A stretch of DNA of 64,000 nt from Pseudoneurospora amorphoporcata. Taxonomy: Eukaryota > Ascomycota > Sordariomycetes > Sordariales > Sordariaceae. This document shows, piece by piece, positions 10,723 through 20,204 of the stretch. A program made the translations under genes and the position numbers. The notes beneath the pieces were generated by a model, which saw only the letters and a program-made list of their open reading frames with translations, was not told where the DNA came from and searched no databases. The stretch covers positions 186,001-250,000 of the forward strand of contig MU859071.1 of NCBI GenBank assembly GCA_033297205.1, read 5' to 3'. Position 1 is the stretch's first letter. Every line of letters begins with the position of its first letter.

Positions 10723-12584
10723 ATGGTGGCCCCCGGCTTTCTATCCCGCACCTGTCCAGTCGAACTGCTCCTCGAAATCTTCAAGCAACTCCCCTCAACA
10801 CAAGACGCCTTGTCTTTCGCTCTCACATGTCGACACATCAACGATGTGTGGTGCCGCAATGCGACATCCATCCTCTTGGCTCTGTGGCGCCGCAATAGCG
10901 AGTTTCCAGCGGTGGAAGAGGCATTGATTGCTGTAAGCTGCGCCCGTTGAGTTTCTTGTTCATTTCAAGTCCCAGTAGCATCAGGCTGACAGACATGGAA
11001 ATCATCAAGGCTCGGATGACCAAAGTCGTAGTTGAAGCCGAACAGGCAGACCGTCTGCCGCCCACGGACGTGCGTCCAGGAGATTTCAGCATCAATGACG
11101 GTGGTGCGCCCACTATTTTGGAGCTCCAGAGTGCTCGTGCCCTCCATCACCTAGCACGCGCTCTGTCCGTTGCGTTCTGTCACCATAACGTCCTTCTCCC
11201 CACGGGGAGACAATGGAGAGTAGACAATCACGGTAACCAAATATCAGGACCACTGGAGCGCACTCCTGAAGAACTGAGTCGCATGCCGGAGTGGTCTGCT
11301 CGAGTGCACAAGGCTATTTACAGGACGATGATTGCCGGAGCCGCCCTTGCTGGCATCTACAACGAGCCTCTGTACAAGGCAAAGACGCATTCTGACACAA
11401 GGATTCAACGGCTTGCTTGTGTGAAGAAGCAGAGAGAAGAAGAGTCCAATATTTTTCTAGGACCGGATGCACTATCATACGAAGATTACTTTGCTTTCCT
11501 AAACGGCTTTCCGGTGTGCAGAATCACCTTGCCGCCCGACACGGAAGACCAACTCTTTGGTCCCCTTGCGGCATGGCTGGTAGACAACATCTTGTCGGAC
11601 AAGCAGGGGAGGGAAGCCATGGCGAAAAGATTTGCAGGGGGGTACGGCCGAGCAGACTTATATCATCGCTTGGCTACCTCTAGTGTCCAAGAAGAGGAGC
11701 CATCCCAAGAATGTCCCCTCACATCAGTCGAAGGGGGACGAGACCATCCAGATGCTCACCTTGTCCTTTGGGAGGTTATGCAGATTGCCTGGGCATTCAT
11801 TCACATCTTGGGGACCTTACAGGAGGACCCGAGGCCTCGAGGGGACGAACAAAAAGGGGAAGTTCAAGGTGGGGGTATGGAGGGATTCGCCACAGTAGAA
11901 GCAGTGGCTGTCTTCTTTGGCGCTTTCAAGGCTCAGCAGATAATTGTCCCAAAGCATCTCGAGTCGTTCATCGAACACCCGACATTCCGATTCAGGTTCA
12001 TGAACTGTGAAGGTGTTGATGGAACGTCAACGTACAGCATCTCATCCAAGCCCGGTTCCGTTTTCCCCACCGACCCCGATCCCTATAGTGATCCTTGGGG
12101 CTGGAACGATGTTGTCAAAGATTTCTCAGGACAAACAATGGTCATCGTCAAGCACTTCGAAGATATTTACTACGGGTCCCAACAGCCCAACTGTTGGATC
12201 GACCCCGGTCCTGATGATTCAGGTTATGAGTACAAAAACTACACGACACCCTTGCTGTTCAAATTCTTCGAATACACTCTTGAACGTCATCTTGGGGCTA
12301 CCTTCGCGCTTGACATCTTTCGTCATGAGCACGTCTGGTGGCATGAAGAGCTTTTCAGTGTGTTCTTGTGGGATTTGGCCGTCTTCGCTCACGATGATGA
12401 GGACCTGTGGAAGCGGGCAGGAGTGCTGGATATTTATGCGTTTACGGCTGGCGAGAAACTAGTTGTGCGTTGCAATGACCGCCGGCCATCCCTAAGCTCT
12501 CTTCTTGTCTACCGCCCGAACGAAGAATGGGAGGACTATTATGAGAGCCAAGATGAAAGTGAATCCCCAAGACCTGGCGAGTAG
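10723..12584 (+). CDS. F-box domain protein of unknown target
   Basis: Exon 1 (10723-10932) starts at ATG 10723 and encodes an F-box: TCPVELLLEIFKQLPSTQDA followed by FALTCRHINDVW (about residues 6-42). Exon 2 (11010-12584) follows a 77-nt intron, GTAAGC to CAAG, with branch GCTGAC 19 nt before the acceptor. The acceptor is AAG rather than the usual YAG, but only this site keeps the phase and joins EEALIA to ARMTKVVVEAEQ. The protein is 594 aa. The remainder has no domain I recognise and resembles the large lineage-expanded F-box families of Sordariomycetes. It probably bridges a substrate to the SCF ubiquitin ligase through Skp1. The downstream gene on the other strand is convergent. Confidence 0.8.
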
Positions 12585-12654
12585 TGGGTGCAACAAAAAG
12601 TAGTGTATAATAGCATCATGCTCACTGGAGTGGTTCGACGTCTTGATGGACGGA

Positions 12655-12990
12655 ATTTTTGTACGTGTAGAAAAAGCAAAGAAGAGAAATAGATGAGACG
12701 ACATAGAGGAACAACAACTGGATATAGGAGAAAGAAAACGAATAAATGGAGAACAAAGGAAAGAAGTTGAAAAGGTAATAAAAAAAGAAAAAGAAAGAAA
12801 AAAAAAAAAAGAACAGAGGGGACGAAAGAGAGAGGAAAAGAAGACCTGGTGAAGAAGACCCACGAAAAACGAAAAAGTCGAAAACTGGAAAAAGAAGGGA
12901 GAAAACCCCCATAAAAAAAAAGACTATGGAAAAGTGGAAAATGAGGAAGAAGACCCATAACAAGGGCAAAGAAAGCAGGAAGGGGAGTAG
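12655..12990 (+). repeat. Long purine-rich tract
   Basis: About 330 nt of the plus strand are overwhelmingly A and G, with few pyrimidine interruptions. An A-rich core lies at about 12775-12812 and an A9 run at about 12913-12921. It sits between two convergent 3' ends. Tracts like this can form triplex or other non-B structures and can act in 3' end formation. The function here is unknown. Confidence 0.7.
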
Positions 12991-13551
12991 CAGGAAAAAG
13001 TATGAATATGAAGCATCAACCTTGACTCGACTAAAAGACAGATAATCAAAATAGTACAAGGGTTTATCGTTTCCGTTTACCAAATTCGGGAAGTGATCCT
13101 AGGTACTGATGATAAGATATTGTCAAGTGTCTTGGAAGGGGGGAAGGTGTGCGTAGCGCAGACTTGGGGTGGATGGGTTCGGGTACAACCAGGACCCTTG
13201 CACTGCCCAGATCCCGAATGAGGCGCAGGATTGATGCTGCAGATATGTTGATTGGGATTGTGCTGCATCTTCTGGTTTCTGGTCATGAGCATCATCGACT
13301 CCAGATTTCGATCGGGACTTTGGTGTGTGGGTGATGGAGATTGGAGATGGGGGTGGCCCAGCAGCAGTTACGTGCATGGTTGACATCGTCGGAACGAACA
13401 GCAAACCTTACTCACTTACTTGCACCTTGACCTGAAGGGGGAATACGAACACGGTAAAGTTCATTTCATGCGCTGCGATGAAACACACTAACATCCTGCC
13501 GTGAACGCTAGAAAAACCAAACAAAACAAAATAGAGAAGGATACTATCTAC

Positions 13552-13815
13552 TTATTTCCTGACCCACACAGTCCCGTCATCCAAAGCCACGCCCTTGATA
13601 ACCACGCACTCATCCCTATGAACATTCTCCTCCTTGAATCGCTTGAGAGTAAAAGAACTGGCATCAGTGGTGGTTTCATCATCATTCGTCCTGATCCACA
13701 CAGTCCCGTTATCCAAAACCACGCCCTTGACAACCTCGCATTCATCCATATGAACCTTCTCCTCCTCCTCGAGAGTACAGGAACTGGCATCAGTGGCAGT
13801 TTCACCATGACCATC
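13552..13815 (-). repeat. Tandem 132-nt duplication at the 3' end of the DUF6604-like gene
   Basis: Two adjacent 44-codon units encode related C-terminal segments: TDASSCTLEEEEKVHMDEC and TDASSFTLKRFKEENVHRDE, each ending in (I/V)KGV(V/A)LD(N/D)GTVW. The tryptophans are exactly 44 codons apart. The DNA copies are closely similar with scattered substitutions, so the duplication is fairly recent and has stayed in frame. Confidence 0.85.
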
Positions 13816-16659
13816 CGTCTCGGGCGATGATCTCTCAGCAGCGCCAAACTTGAGCTTATCCCAATAAATGTATTCTGACAGCGACCCGGCCGAGTGCGCC
13901 AGAGTCCTAGCGGCAACCCGAAGAATTTGCTCGTCTTTCACGTCCATGGCCCCCACAAACAGGATACGGCGTGCGCTTGTCCTTGTGAATATTTTTCTGT
14001 CATACTCGCCGTCATCGCCACACATATCAAGATAACCCTTGCAGCCCAAAGCGTATAGATCGTCCTCGATATCTTGGAATATGTCGAATATGTGGCACGT
14101 GAGCCGGGCTAAGTTGAGGCCGCATAGAGGACGGTCGCCATCGATATCGGCCATGATATCGACCTTCATCAAGTCGAGCCACTCACTGGCGCTGAAATCA
14201 TTCGGCGTTTTGAATACCACTTTGGGAGCTGAATCCTTTGCTTGCTGCTTTTCCATCGAGTTGAGTTCCTCCAGCGCATCTGCCATGGCTAACAGCTTTT
14301 CTTCGGCGCGGTCTCCAAGGACGTCTTCGTTGGAGAGTGCGAGCCTGGCCCTCACAACGAGGATTGTTTCATCTAAATGTTTTTTCCCGGTGTCTTGATC
14401 ATAGACTGGCGTGGTTAGAGCGATCATAAACTTCGCAAAAAGCGAAGATAGAGGCACCTCGTTATGAGAGAGGTGGAAAAGGTTCCAGCCGTTATCGCGC
14501 AAAAGTACCAAGAAAGACTCGTGTGCAATTGCAAGACGATAGGCTACTCTTGAACCACTCGGTGCCCTCAACATTCCTCCCGTATTTCTCTTTCTATTGT
14601 CGAGGAGCCTCAAGGAGTCAGCTAGGACGTTGCCATAGTCTGATATTGGGACAATTCCATTCGGGAAGCAGCCAGATGCGAACAGCTGCTGTAGGCTTTC
14701 GAAAAAATCAATGGGCTTGTCGAGATAGCCTTCTCGGAGGAGCATGTTGTATAAATGCATCAGTATCACAGGTTCTTGATGCTGCTCCCAGACATGCATG
14801 ATGGACGTAAATTGGAAGTCCAGAGCTTCTGCAAGGCCGACGCCGCAAAGAAAGGGGGAATAGTTCCACAAGACGTTTGGGCCTATAGTGTGAGATTGGG
14901 GCTTATCCCCCTGGATTGGGGGTTTTCCGACAAACTGATTGTATATAACGCGGGCGGACTTGAGTATCTCCTGGATTTGCGCATAGTTGTCTGTCGCCGG
15001 ACGCCCTGCGCCCTCTACCATCAATTTGTGTCTCAAGTCCACAAATCCCTTGAGAAAGCCTGCCCGTTCGTCGCCGATGTCTAGTAGAAAACGGTTTACA
15101 TCGCGCATTGGCCTGAATTTGTCGGCGTCCGGAGGTTCAATCAAAACGTGCCCCTTGAGTAGATCAAATGTCCAACCCTTTGTTACAGCAAGCGAATCGA
15201 CAATGCACTGCAGTTGAAAAACATGATGAGGTAGAATCTGCTTGCGATTCTTGAGGTCGGAGTCCTCGTAAGTGAGTTTTTTGATAAGGGCGGCAAACCC
15301 ATCGAGTCCCAACAATCTTTGGCGTTGCTCTTCTTTTTGTGCTTCTTTAGCCTTTATACTGTCCGGGACCTTTTTGTGGAGGACGGCGGCCACCACTAAC
15401 AATCTGCTGGTAAATTCCCCGACCAGGTGATATAGCCAGTGAATGGTATATAAACGACGCCATTTGAGACGTTCTTCCATGGTGGCGCGTCGGAGGTCGA
15501 AGTCTGGATTCCAGTGCTTGACTTCCTTCATCATTCGTTTTGTCGGTTTACCGTTTCCATTCTTCCGGTAATCAGTAACAAAGTCAAGAAGATCGTGGTA
15601 GGCATGCACCAGAAACATCTCCTTGGCATCCGCGAGGTGCGCGTCTCCTTTGTTGGCTTCTGTGCCCTCTGCCTCAGCGTCGAACCTAAAGACGGAAGAC
15701 ATGGTGCTCATGACGCTGTGATAAGACTTTTTGTCATCAGAAAAACCCGCCAACAGCTTGTCTTCAGACCGTTGTGCCACCACAATGGCGGCGTTGGAAA
15801 GGGCACCCGCTACTGCGATGTTGAGCCCATCGTAAGCAACCTCGTACCACACGTCCTGAAGATATGCTCTGAGATCAAAATGTCCTCGGAACAGGTCGTA
15901 GACAGCCATGATATAATCGGTAGTCACACCATCCGGACCCAGAGTGACACCGAAGCTCTCTAGCGGCTCCTTCCTGAACACGTCCTCGGGAGGTCCCTCC
16001 TCGGTTTCCGTGGCCTTGGACTTCTCTGCTTCGCTGTCTTTCCTGCGCCTGCCCCTCTTGCCTTTGCCGGGCTTAACTTGTCTCCGCTGGTGTCCAACTA
16101 GGGGACCGGCTTGCTGAGGTTTCTTTTTCTCCGAGCCCTGGCCGGCTTCGGGAGCTTCAGGGACATCGAGTGCGACAAACTCCTTGATTACCATGCAATC
16201 GAGCTTTTCTTTGGTTAAGGGATAACAGGAAAACAGGTAGTCTGACAAGTTATAAGGATGGAGGAGAATTTCCCAACCATGAAGAGCGAGGGCGGATTCT
16301 CTCAGGGCTACGACGAAGGTCTCGAGAGAAGCACTGCCATTCTCGACGTCAGGGTGTGGCTTCTTGGTTGCGAGACGTTGAAAAGTGGCGTGGGAGGCCG
16401 TTATCGATTCGATGACGGATTGAAGCAAGGCCAGGACAGTTTTGGGAATATGTTCCTTGTCAACGTGCTTGCCGATGAGCTTGGAGAGGGAAACGAGGCT
16501 TTGAAGGGTGATCTGCGGTTTGTCGAGAGGCACTTGAGGGACGTCTGTGTATGATGATGGAAGAGACCGGATGAGGGCGTTGGATGTTTGCAAAACCCAG
16601 TAGACGAGGGGGCCGATATCACGCTTGTAGGCGAAATTTGGGTAGAGCTTGAACGTCAT
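13552..16659 (-). CDS. Large DUF6604-like protein of unknown function
   Basis: A single open frame from ATG 16659 gives 1,035 aa. Upstream in-frame codons back to 16737 start only from TTG, so the first ATG is preferred. The N-terminus (YKRDIGPLVYWVLQTSNALI, then ITLQSLVSLSKLIGKHV and an alpha-helical segment) resembles the fungal DUF6604 family from memory, which I could not test. A basic linker near residues 215-240 (KPGKGKRGRRRK) could be a nuclear localisation signal. The C-terminus carries two tandem copies of a 44-residue unit. The gene is convergent with the F-box gene and divergent from ARPC5, whose start is about 1 kb away. Its biochemical role is unknown. Confidence 0.7.
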   Translation of the reverse strand: MTFKLYPNFAYKRDIGPLVYWVLQTSNALIRSLPSSYTDVPQVPLDKPQITLQSLVSLSKLIGKHVDKEHIPKTVLALLQSVIESITASHATFQRLATKKPHPDVENGSASLETFVVALRESALALHGWEILLHPYNLSDYLFSCYPLTKEKLDCMVIKEFVALDVPEAPEAGQGSEKKKPQQAGPLVGHQRRQVKPGKGKRGRRRKDSEAEKSKATETEEGPPEDVFRKEPLESFGVTLGPDGVTTDYIMAVYDLFRGHFDLRAYLQDVWYEVAYDGLNIAVAGALSNAAIVVAQRSEDKLLAGFSDDKKSYHSVMSTMSSVFRFDAEAEGTEANKGDAHLADAKEMFLVHAYHDLLDFVTDYRKNGNGKPTKRMMKEVKHWNPDFDLRRATMEERLKWRRLYTIHWLYHLVGEFTSRLLVVAAVLHKKVPDSIKAKEAQKEEQRQRLLGLDGFAALIKKLTYEDSDLKNRKQILPHHVFQLQCIVDSLAVTKGWTFDLLKGHVLIEPPDADKFRPMRDVNRFLLDIGDERAGFLKGFVDLRHKLMVEGAGRPATDNYAQIQEILKSARVIYNQFVGKPPIQGDKPQSHTIGPNVLWNYSPFLCGVGLAEALDFQFTSIMHVWEQHQEPVILMHLYNMLLREGYLDKPIDFFESLQQLFASGCFPNGIVPISDYGNVLADSLRLLDNRKRNTGGMLRAPSGSRVAYRLAIAHESFLVLLRDNGWNLFHLSHNEVPLSSLFAKFMIALTTPVYDQDTGKKHLDETILVVRARLALSNEDVLGDRAEEKLLAMADALEELNSMEKQQAKDSAPKVVFKTPNDFSASEWLDLMKVDIMADIDGDRPLCGLNLARLTCHIFDIFQDIEDDLYALGCKGYLDMCGDDGEYDRKIFTRTSARRILFVGAMDVKDEQILRVAARTLAHSAGSLSEYIYWDKLKFGAAERSSPETDGHGETATDASSCTLEEEEKVHMDECEVVKGVVLDNGTVWIRTNDDETTTDASSFTLKRFKEENVHRDECVVIKGVALDDGTVWVRK

Positions 16660-17683
16660 GATGATGGTAATGCTGTCGTGTAACTGAACTGAGCTTGTGA
16701 AGAGGCACGGAAAAGATGATACCTTATGCTCAAGCAATGGATGGAATCATGATACTTTGCAGAGTTCCAGCCAGCGTCCGATCATCTGTCATCATAACCA
16801 CCCCTCCCAATCCCAGAGCCCACTGCAGGAAGAGGGCAGCATCGTTCCTGTTGTTAGGTACGGAGATGCCCATACTCGAGGGACATGTGCCAACCTGAAT
16901 GGTCGTCAGTGACCATCTCTCCTTCCGTGAATGCTTCAGAGAATGAGAAAAAGTAGAAAGACGGAGCCAAGTTCCTGCTTTTGAGCAAGAACATTTCACT
17001 TGCAGAACTTGAAAGGGAGTGTCCACCGAAAGAATCAACCATGCCGTGAGGGAAGCTCCCACGGAATAGAAAGCCGTTGACACCTGCCATCTTGAAGCTA
17101 CCCATCAAGGAAGGTGCACCGCTGATGTTGGATAGTGGAACCTGAAGGAAGAAAGCACCAGGCGGGTACAGGTAAGAACGAACGCCGGGACCGGGCCGAA
17201 GTGGGGTCCAGTGACGGAACCGGGCCGGGGAGCTGGAGCTTGTGACGGGATGGGAGCTCCAGGCTCCAGCTGCCCGCAAATGAACCATAGCGGTCTCCGC
17301 GGCCCCACCCGGGTGCCCTGTCGTGCCCAGCCAGCCCGTGAGAGGGGCCGCTTCCAATGCTAGTAGGTAGTAGGTACCTACCCCCCGTTCAGCACATTGA
17401 ACCAACGGCCCCCCAGCGCTGTTCCTGCCTAGCTGCAGTTCAAGCCTCCACTGTCCAAGCATCATCATCAACACCGCCAAACAAATCGAGCCTCCTCCTC
17501 CCGTTTCCAAGACCGAGAACACAGCAATCGGGTAACTCATCAACCTCAACTTTAACTCGAGCCGAAAGAATTTCAATCGCACCATCCCACCCTCTAAGCA
17601 ACCGAAACGCGGGCCACTCACACCGCTGTCACCACCCAACCTCCCACAACCACCACTCAACCAACCAACCCAACACAGCCAAA
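16660..17683. promoter_or_regulatory. Shared divergent upstream region of the DUF6604-like gene and arpc5
   Basis: About 1 kb lies between divergent start codons. The long minus-strand frame at 16854-17660 has no ATG-led domain I recognise and is probably chance. The ARPC5-proximal leader ends in a CCAACCAACC-type, CA-rich stretch just before ATG 17684. Confidence 0.45.
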
Positions 17684-18398
17684 ATGTCCATCATCCAGCA
17701 ACACACGCAAGCAACCCTCAGCGATGCCTGGCGCACCATCAACATCGATGCCCTAACCGAAGACTCCTCGGTGAACTTTGACGTCTCGACCCTGCACCCT
17801 CCCCTACCCGAAATCAGCGAAGCCGATGCGCGCGCCATCAACGGCCAGGTGCGCCAGCTTCTCAGGGGCGGCGACGCCGAAGGAGCGCTGCGCGGATGCT
17901 TGGAGATGCCGGTGTACAACGGGTCCGAGGCGGCCAAGGAGACGCACCTGCATACCGTCATCGAGGTGTTACAGAGCATCAAGGCGAGCGAGATGACGCC
18001 CATGCTGCAGAGGATCTTTGCGCAGCAGGGGGGGAGCGAGTGTTTGGATGTGTTGATGAAGTATTTGTATGTTGTGGGCTTGGGTTCCCTCTCATTTTCT
18101 TATTTCCCAGCGGTTTAAGGCGGTAGGTGGATGGCTAACGGTTGAATGATCGCGGAATAGGTACAAAGGCATGGCTGCCACCTCCGCCGCCGCCGACAGC
18201 TCCGGCAGGGCGACGCCCGCTCGCGCCATGACGCCCCAGGCCACCGGCGGGTTCAGCCAAGTCGGCCAGCGCCCCATGGCCGCGAACGAGTCGACTGGTT
18301 CCGCCATGAGCGTTCTCCTGAGCTGGCATGAGAAGGTTGTCGAGGTTGCTGGGTTGGGTTGCATAGGCCGCACTATGACTGACTTCCGGAGGGTATAA
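17684..18398 (+). CDS. arpc5: Arp2/3 complex subunit 5 (ARPC5, p16)
   Basis: Exon 1 (17684-18066) and exon 2 (18161-18398) join across a 94-nt intron (GTATGT, branch GCTAAC, ATAG) to give 206 aa. The product is the smallest subunit of the Arp2/3 actin-nucleating complex, which builds branched actin at endocytic sites and growing tips. The conserved helical core runs from VRQLLRGGDAEGALRGCLEM through VIEVLQSIKASEMTPMLQ to CLDVLMKYLYKGMA. The C-terminus has LLSWHEKVVEVAGLGCIGRT ending in DFRRV, matching the family end. It is longer than animal ARPC5 (about 150 aa), mainly through an N-terminal extension and a Ser/Ala/Thr-rich loop near residues 135-170, as is common in fungi. In-frame codons continue upstream of 17684, but no better start is needed. 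Confidence 0.92.
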
Positions 18399-19077
18399 GG
18401 CGGTTAGCTATGGAGGAAGAGAAGGGAAAGCTGGTTGTTGTTGTTGGTTGAAGCGATGCGATACGGTGCGATTCGAGGCGATATATACACCATTACTCTA
18501 AACAGCAATAATACACGTGCATTACACATCAAGGGGGCTCTAGGTTGGTATCTGTGGTCGACAAAAGAGGAGGGACTGGTTAAGCATCTATTTAACTACT
18601 CTCGGCCCAACCCTGGACTGTCGGCTGTTGTTTACATGCCCCTGACGATGTAAACAGCATCCACAGCAGTTGGACTGGCAACGCTGTCTTGCTGCCAACA
18701 AGTTGTTGTGCCGCCTTTAGGTTCAGGATGTTGTTGGTTCCAAGGTGTAAGGGAGCGGGTTGGCGTCAGGGTTCCAGGACCAACAACCTTGGGAGATACA
18801 AGCCACAACAAACAACACCTTATTTCAACAACATGAATACAATGTTCCAGCCAACATTACCTTGACCTAACGATGCCGCACCTTATTTGAACTACGCCAA
18901 CAGCCTCAGTCACCTCCCTGGATACCTTGTTCCAACGACACCAACACCCTACTCTAACCGCACAGAAACTTTGATCTGACGACATGAAAACCTTATTTCA
19001 ACGTATTTCCATTGCCTATTTGAGTTCCGTTTGCCTCTTATATGCTGTCGATATTCTTCACTTCCTTTCCCCACCCT
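18399..19077. other. Convergent intergenic region holding a degenerate repeat array
   Basis: The 3' untranslated regions of arpc5 and the NDUFAF5-like gene meet here. The right half is a 22-nt-period repeat, listed separately. No coding region was recognised. Confidence 0.6.
18817..19011 (+). repeat. Degenerate tandem repeat with a 22-nt period
   Basis: Copies of a unit close to ACCTTATTTCAACGACAT begin at about 18817, 18859, 18880, 18924, 18946, 18968 and 18990. The spacings are 42, 21, 44, 22, 22 and 22, so the period is 22 nt, with weaker units filling the double gaps. An inverted copy (ggatgttgttggttccaagg) lies near 18726. Since 22 is not a multiple of 3 and no frame stays open, this is a noncoding minisatellite. 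Confidence 0.75.
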
Positions 19078-20204
19078 TCACTGCTCCAACAAATCCTTCA
19101 AACTCGCCTTCCCACTGCCCCTCCTCAACGGCTTCGCCTGATTCGGGCTCTCCTTCCACCCAATCATATGAATGATCCTAAACGTCGCCGGAATGCTTCC
19201 ATCCTCGTTTCCATGCAGCGCCCTATAGATCGCATCCCCCGCCAGCAGGACATCTCGTCCAATGGGACCCATCTCCCGCCCCAGCACCGCGTTGCCCTCC
19301 CCCATCGCCTGCAGGTCCTGCATCAGCGCAAACATATCCGGGTAGTCAACTACAATGTCCTCCACGTCCACCGTCAACATCTTGAATCCCGTGCGCTGCA
19401 GCAGCCCCCCGACGTCGCGCACGTCAGCTAAGGGAGAGACGTGAGGCGAGATGCCTCCCTTGCGCTCCTGCTCCGCTAGCTGCAAAGAGGTGCGCAGCTC
19501 GTACAACGTGTCGCCGCCGAGCATGGCACCGATGAACGGGCAGTCGGGCTTCAAAACGCTGTTGATCTGCGAGAGCACGCCGGGGAGGTCGTTGACCCAG
19601 TGCATGGACATGCTGCTGAGCACCATGTCGAAGGTGTCGGGCGAGAAAGGGAGAAGCTCGTCATGCTCGAGGACGTGGCGGGTGAGTTTGAAGTTGGGGA
19701 CGTGGGCGGTGGATAAGGAGGGGTGGTCGGCGTCGCGGTGGAGGAGGGAGTGCGAGGATTCGGCGGCGACGAGCTCGGTGATCTTAGTCGCTAGGGGGTC
19801 GGTCACGGGGGGCTCGGATTCGGGGTCCGGGTCCGGGCGAAGGAGGGCGCGGGCGATGTTGCAGGTGTTGGCGCCGAGGTCGAGGACAAGGGGGAATTCG
19901 CGTTTGACGTCCTGGAGGGGGATAGTGTTAGTTGGACCTGGGCAGGAGGGAGAGGTGGGGGATGATTTACCAAAAGACGTTCGCACACGCGCATGGCAAC
20001 CTCATCCTTGAGGTAATCGGCTTGTCGACCCTCTCTTACATGGGCTGCTGCTCTCTCCTTCTGCAGCCATTTTGCGCGACGGTTGAAGACTTCGAAGTTG
20101 AGACTGCCGGACTGAAGCGCATATGATCGACGGGCCGTCCCGCTGCCCATGAGGAGCCGTTTCCATTGCTGCGGTCGGCAGACTGGAGCCAAATTCAACC
20201 GCAT
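19078..20204 (-). CDS. ndufaf5: NDUFAF5-like mitochondrial complex I assembly factor (SAM-dependent methyltransferase fold)
   Basis: Exon 1 (20204-19971) and exon 2 (19911-19078) join in phase 0 across a 59-nt intron (GTAAAT, branch CTAAC, CCAG) to give 355 aa. The first 30 residues are basic and lack acidic residues (ending ARRSYA), as in a mitochondrial presequence. The fold includes a motif I region VLDLGANTCNIARALL, then DMVLSSMSMHWVNDLPGVL, FIGAMLGGDTLYELRTSLQL, GGISPHVSPLADVRDVG and DGSIPATFRIIHMIGW. All of these align with human NDUFAF5, which hydroxylates an arginine of the NDUFS7 subunit during complex I assembly. Motif I reads GANTCN instead of the usual GCGxG; I believe this is common in fungal members. 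The gene is convergent with arpc5. Confidence 0.92.

Noticed and set aside
16854..17660. 268-codon minus-strand frame upstream of arpc5
   Set aside because: Covers the arpc5 leader in antisense, Gly/Ser-rich without a domain; more likely chance in a GC-richer region.
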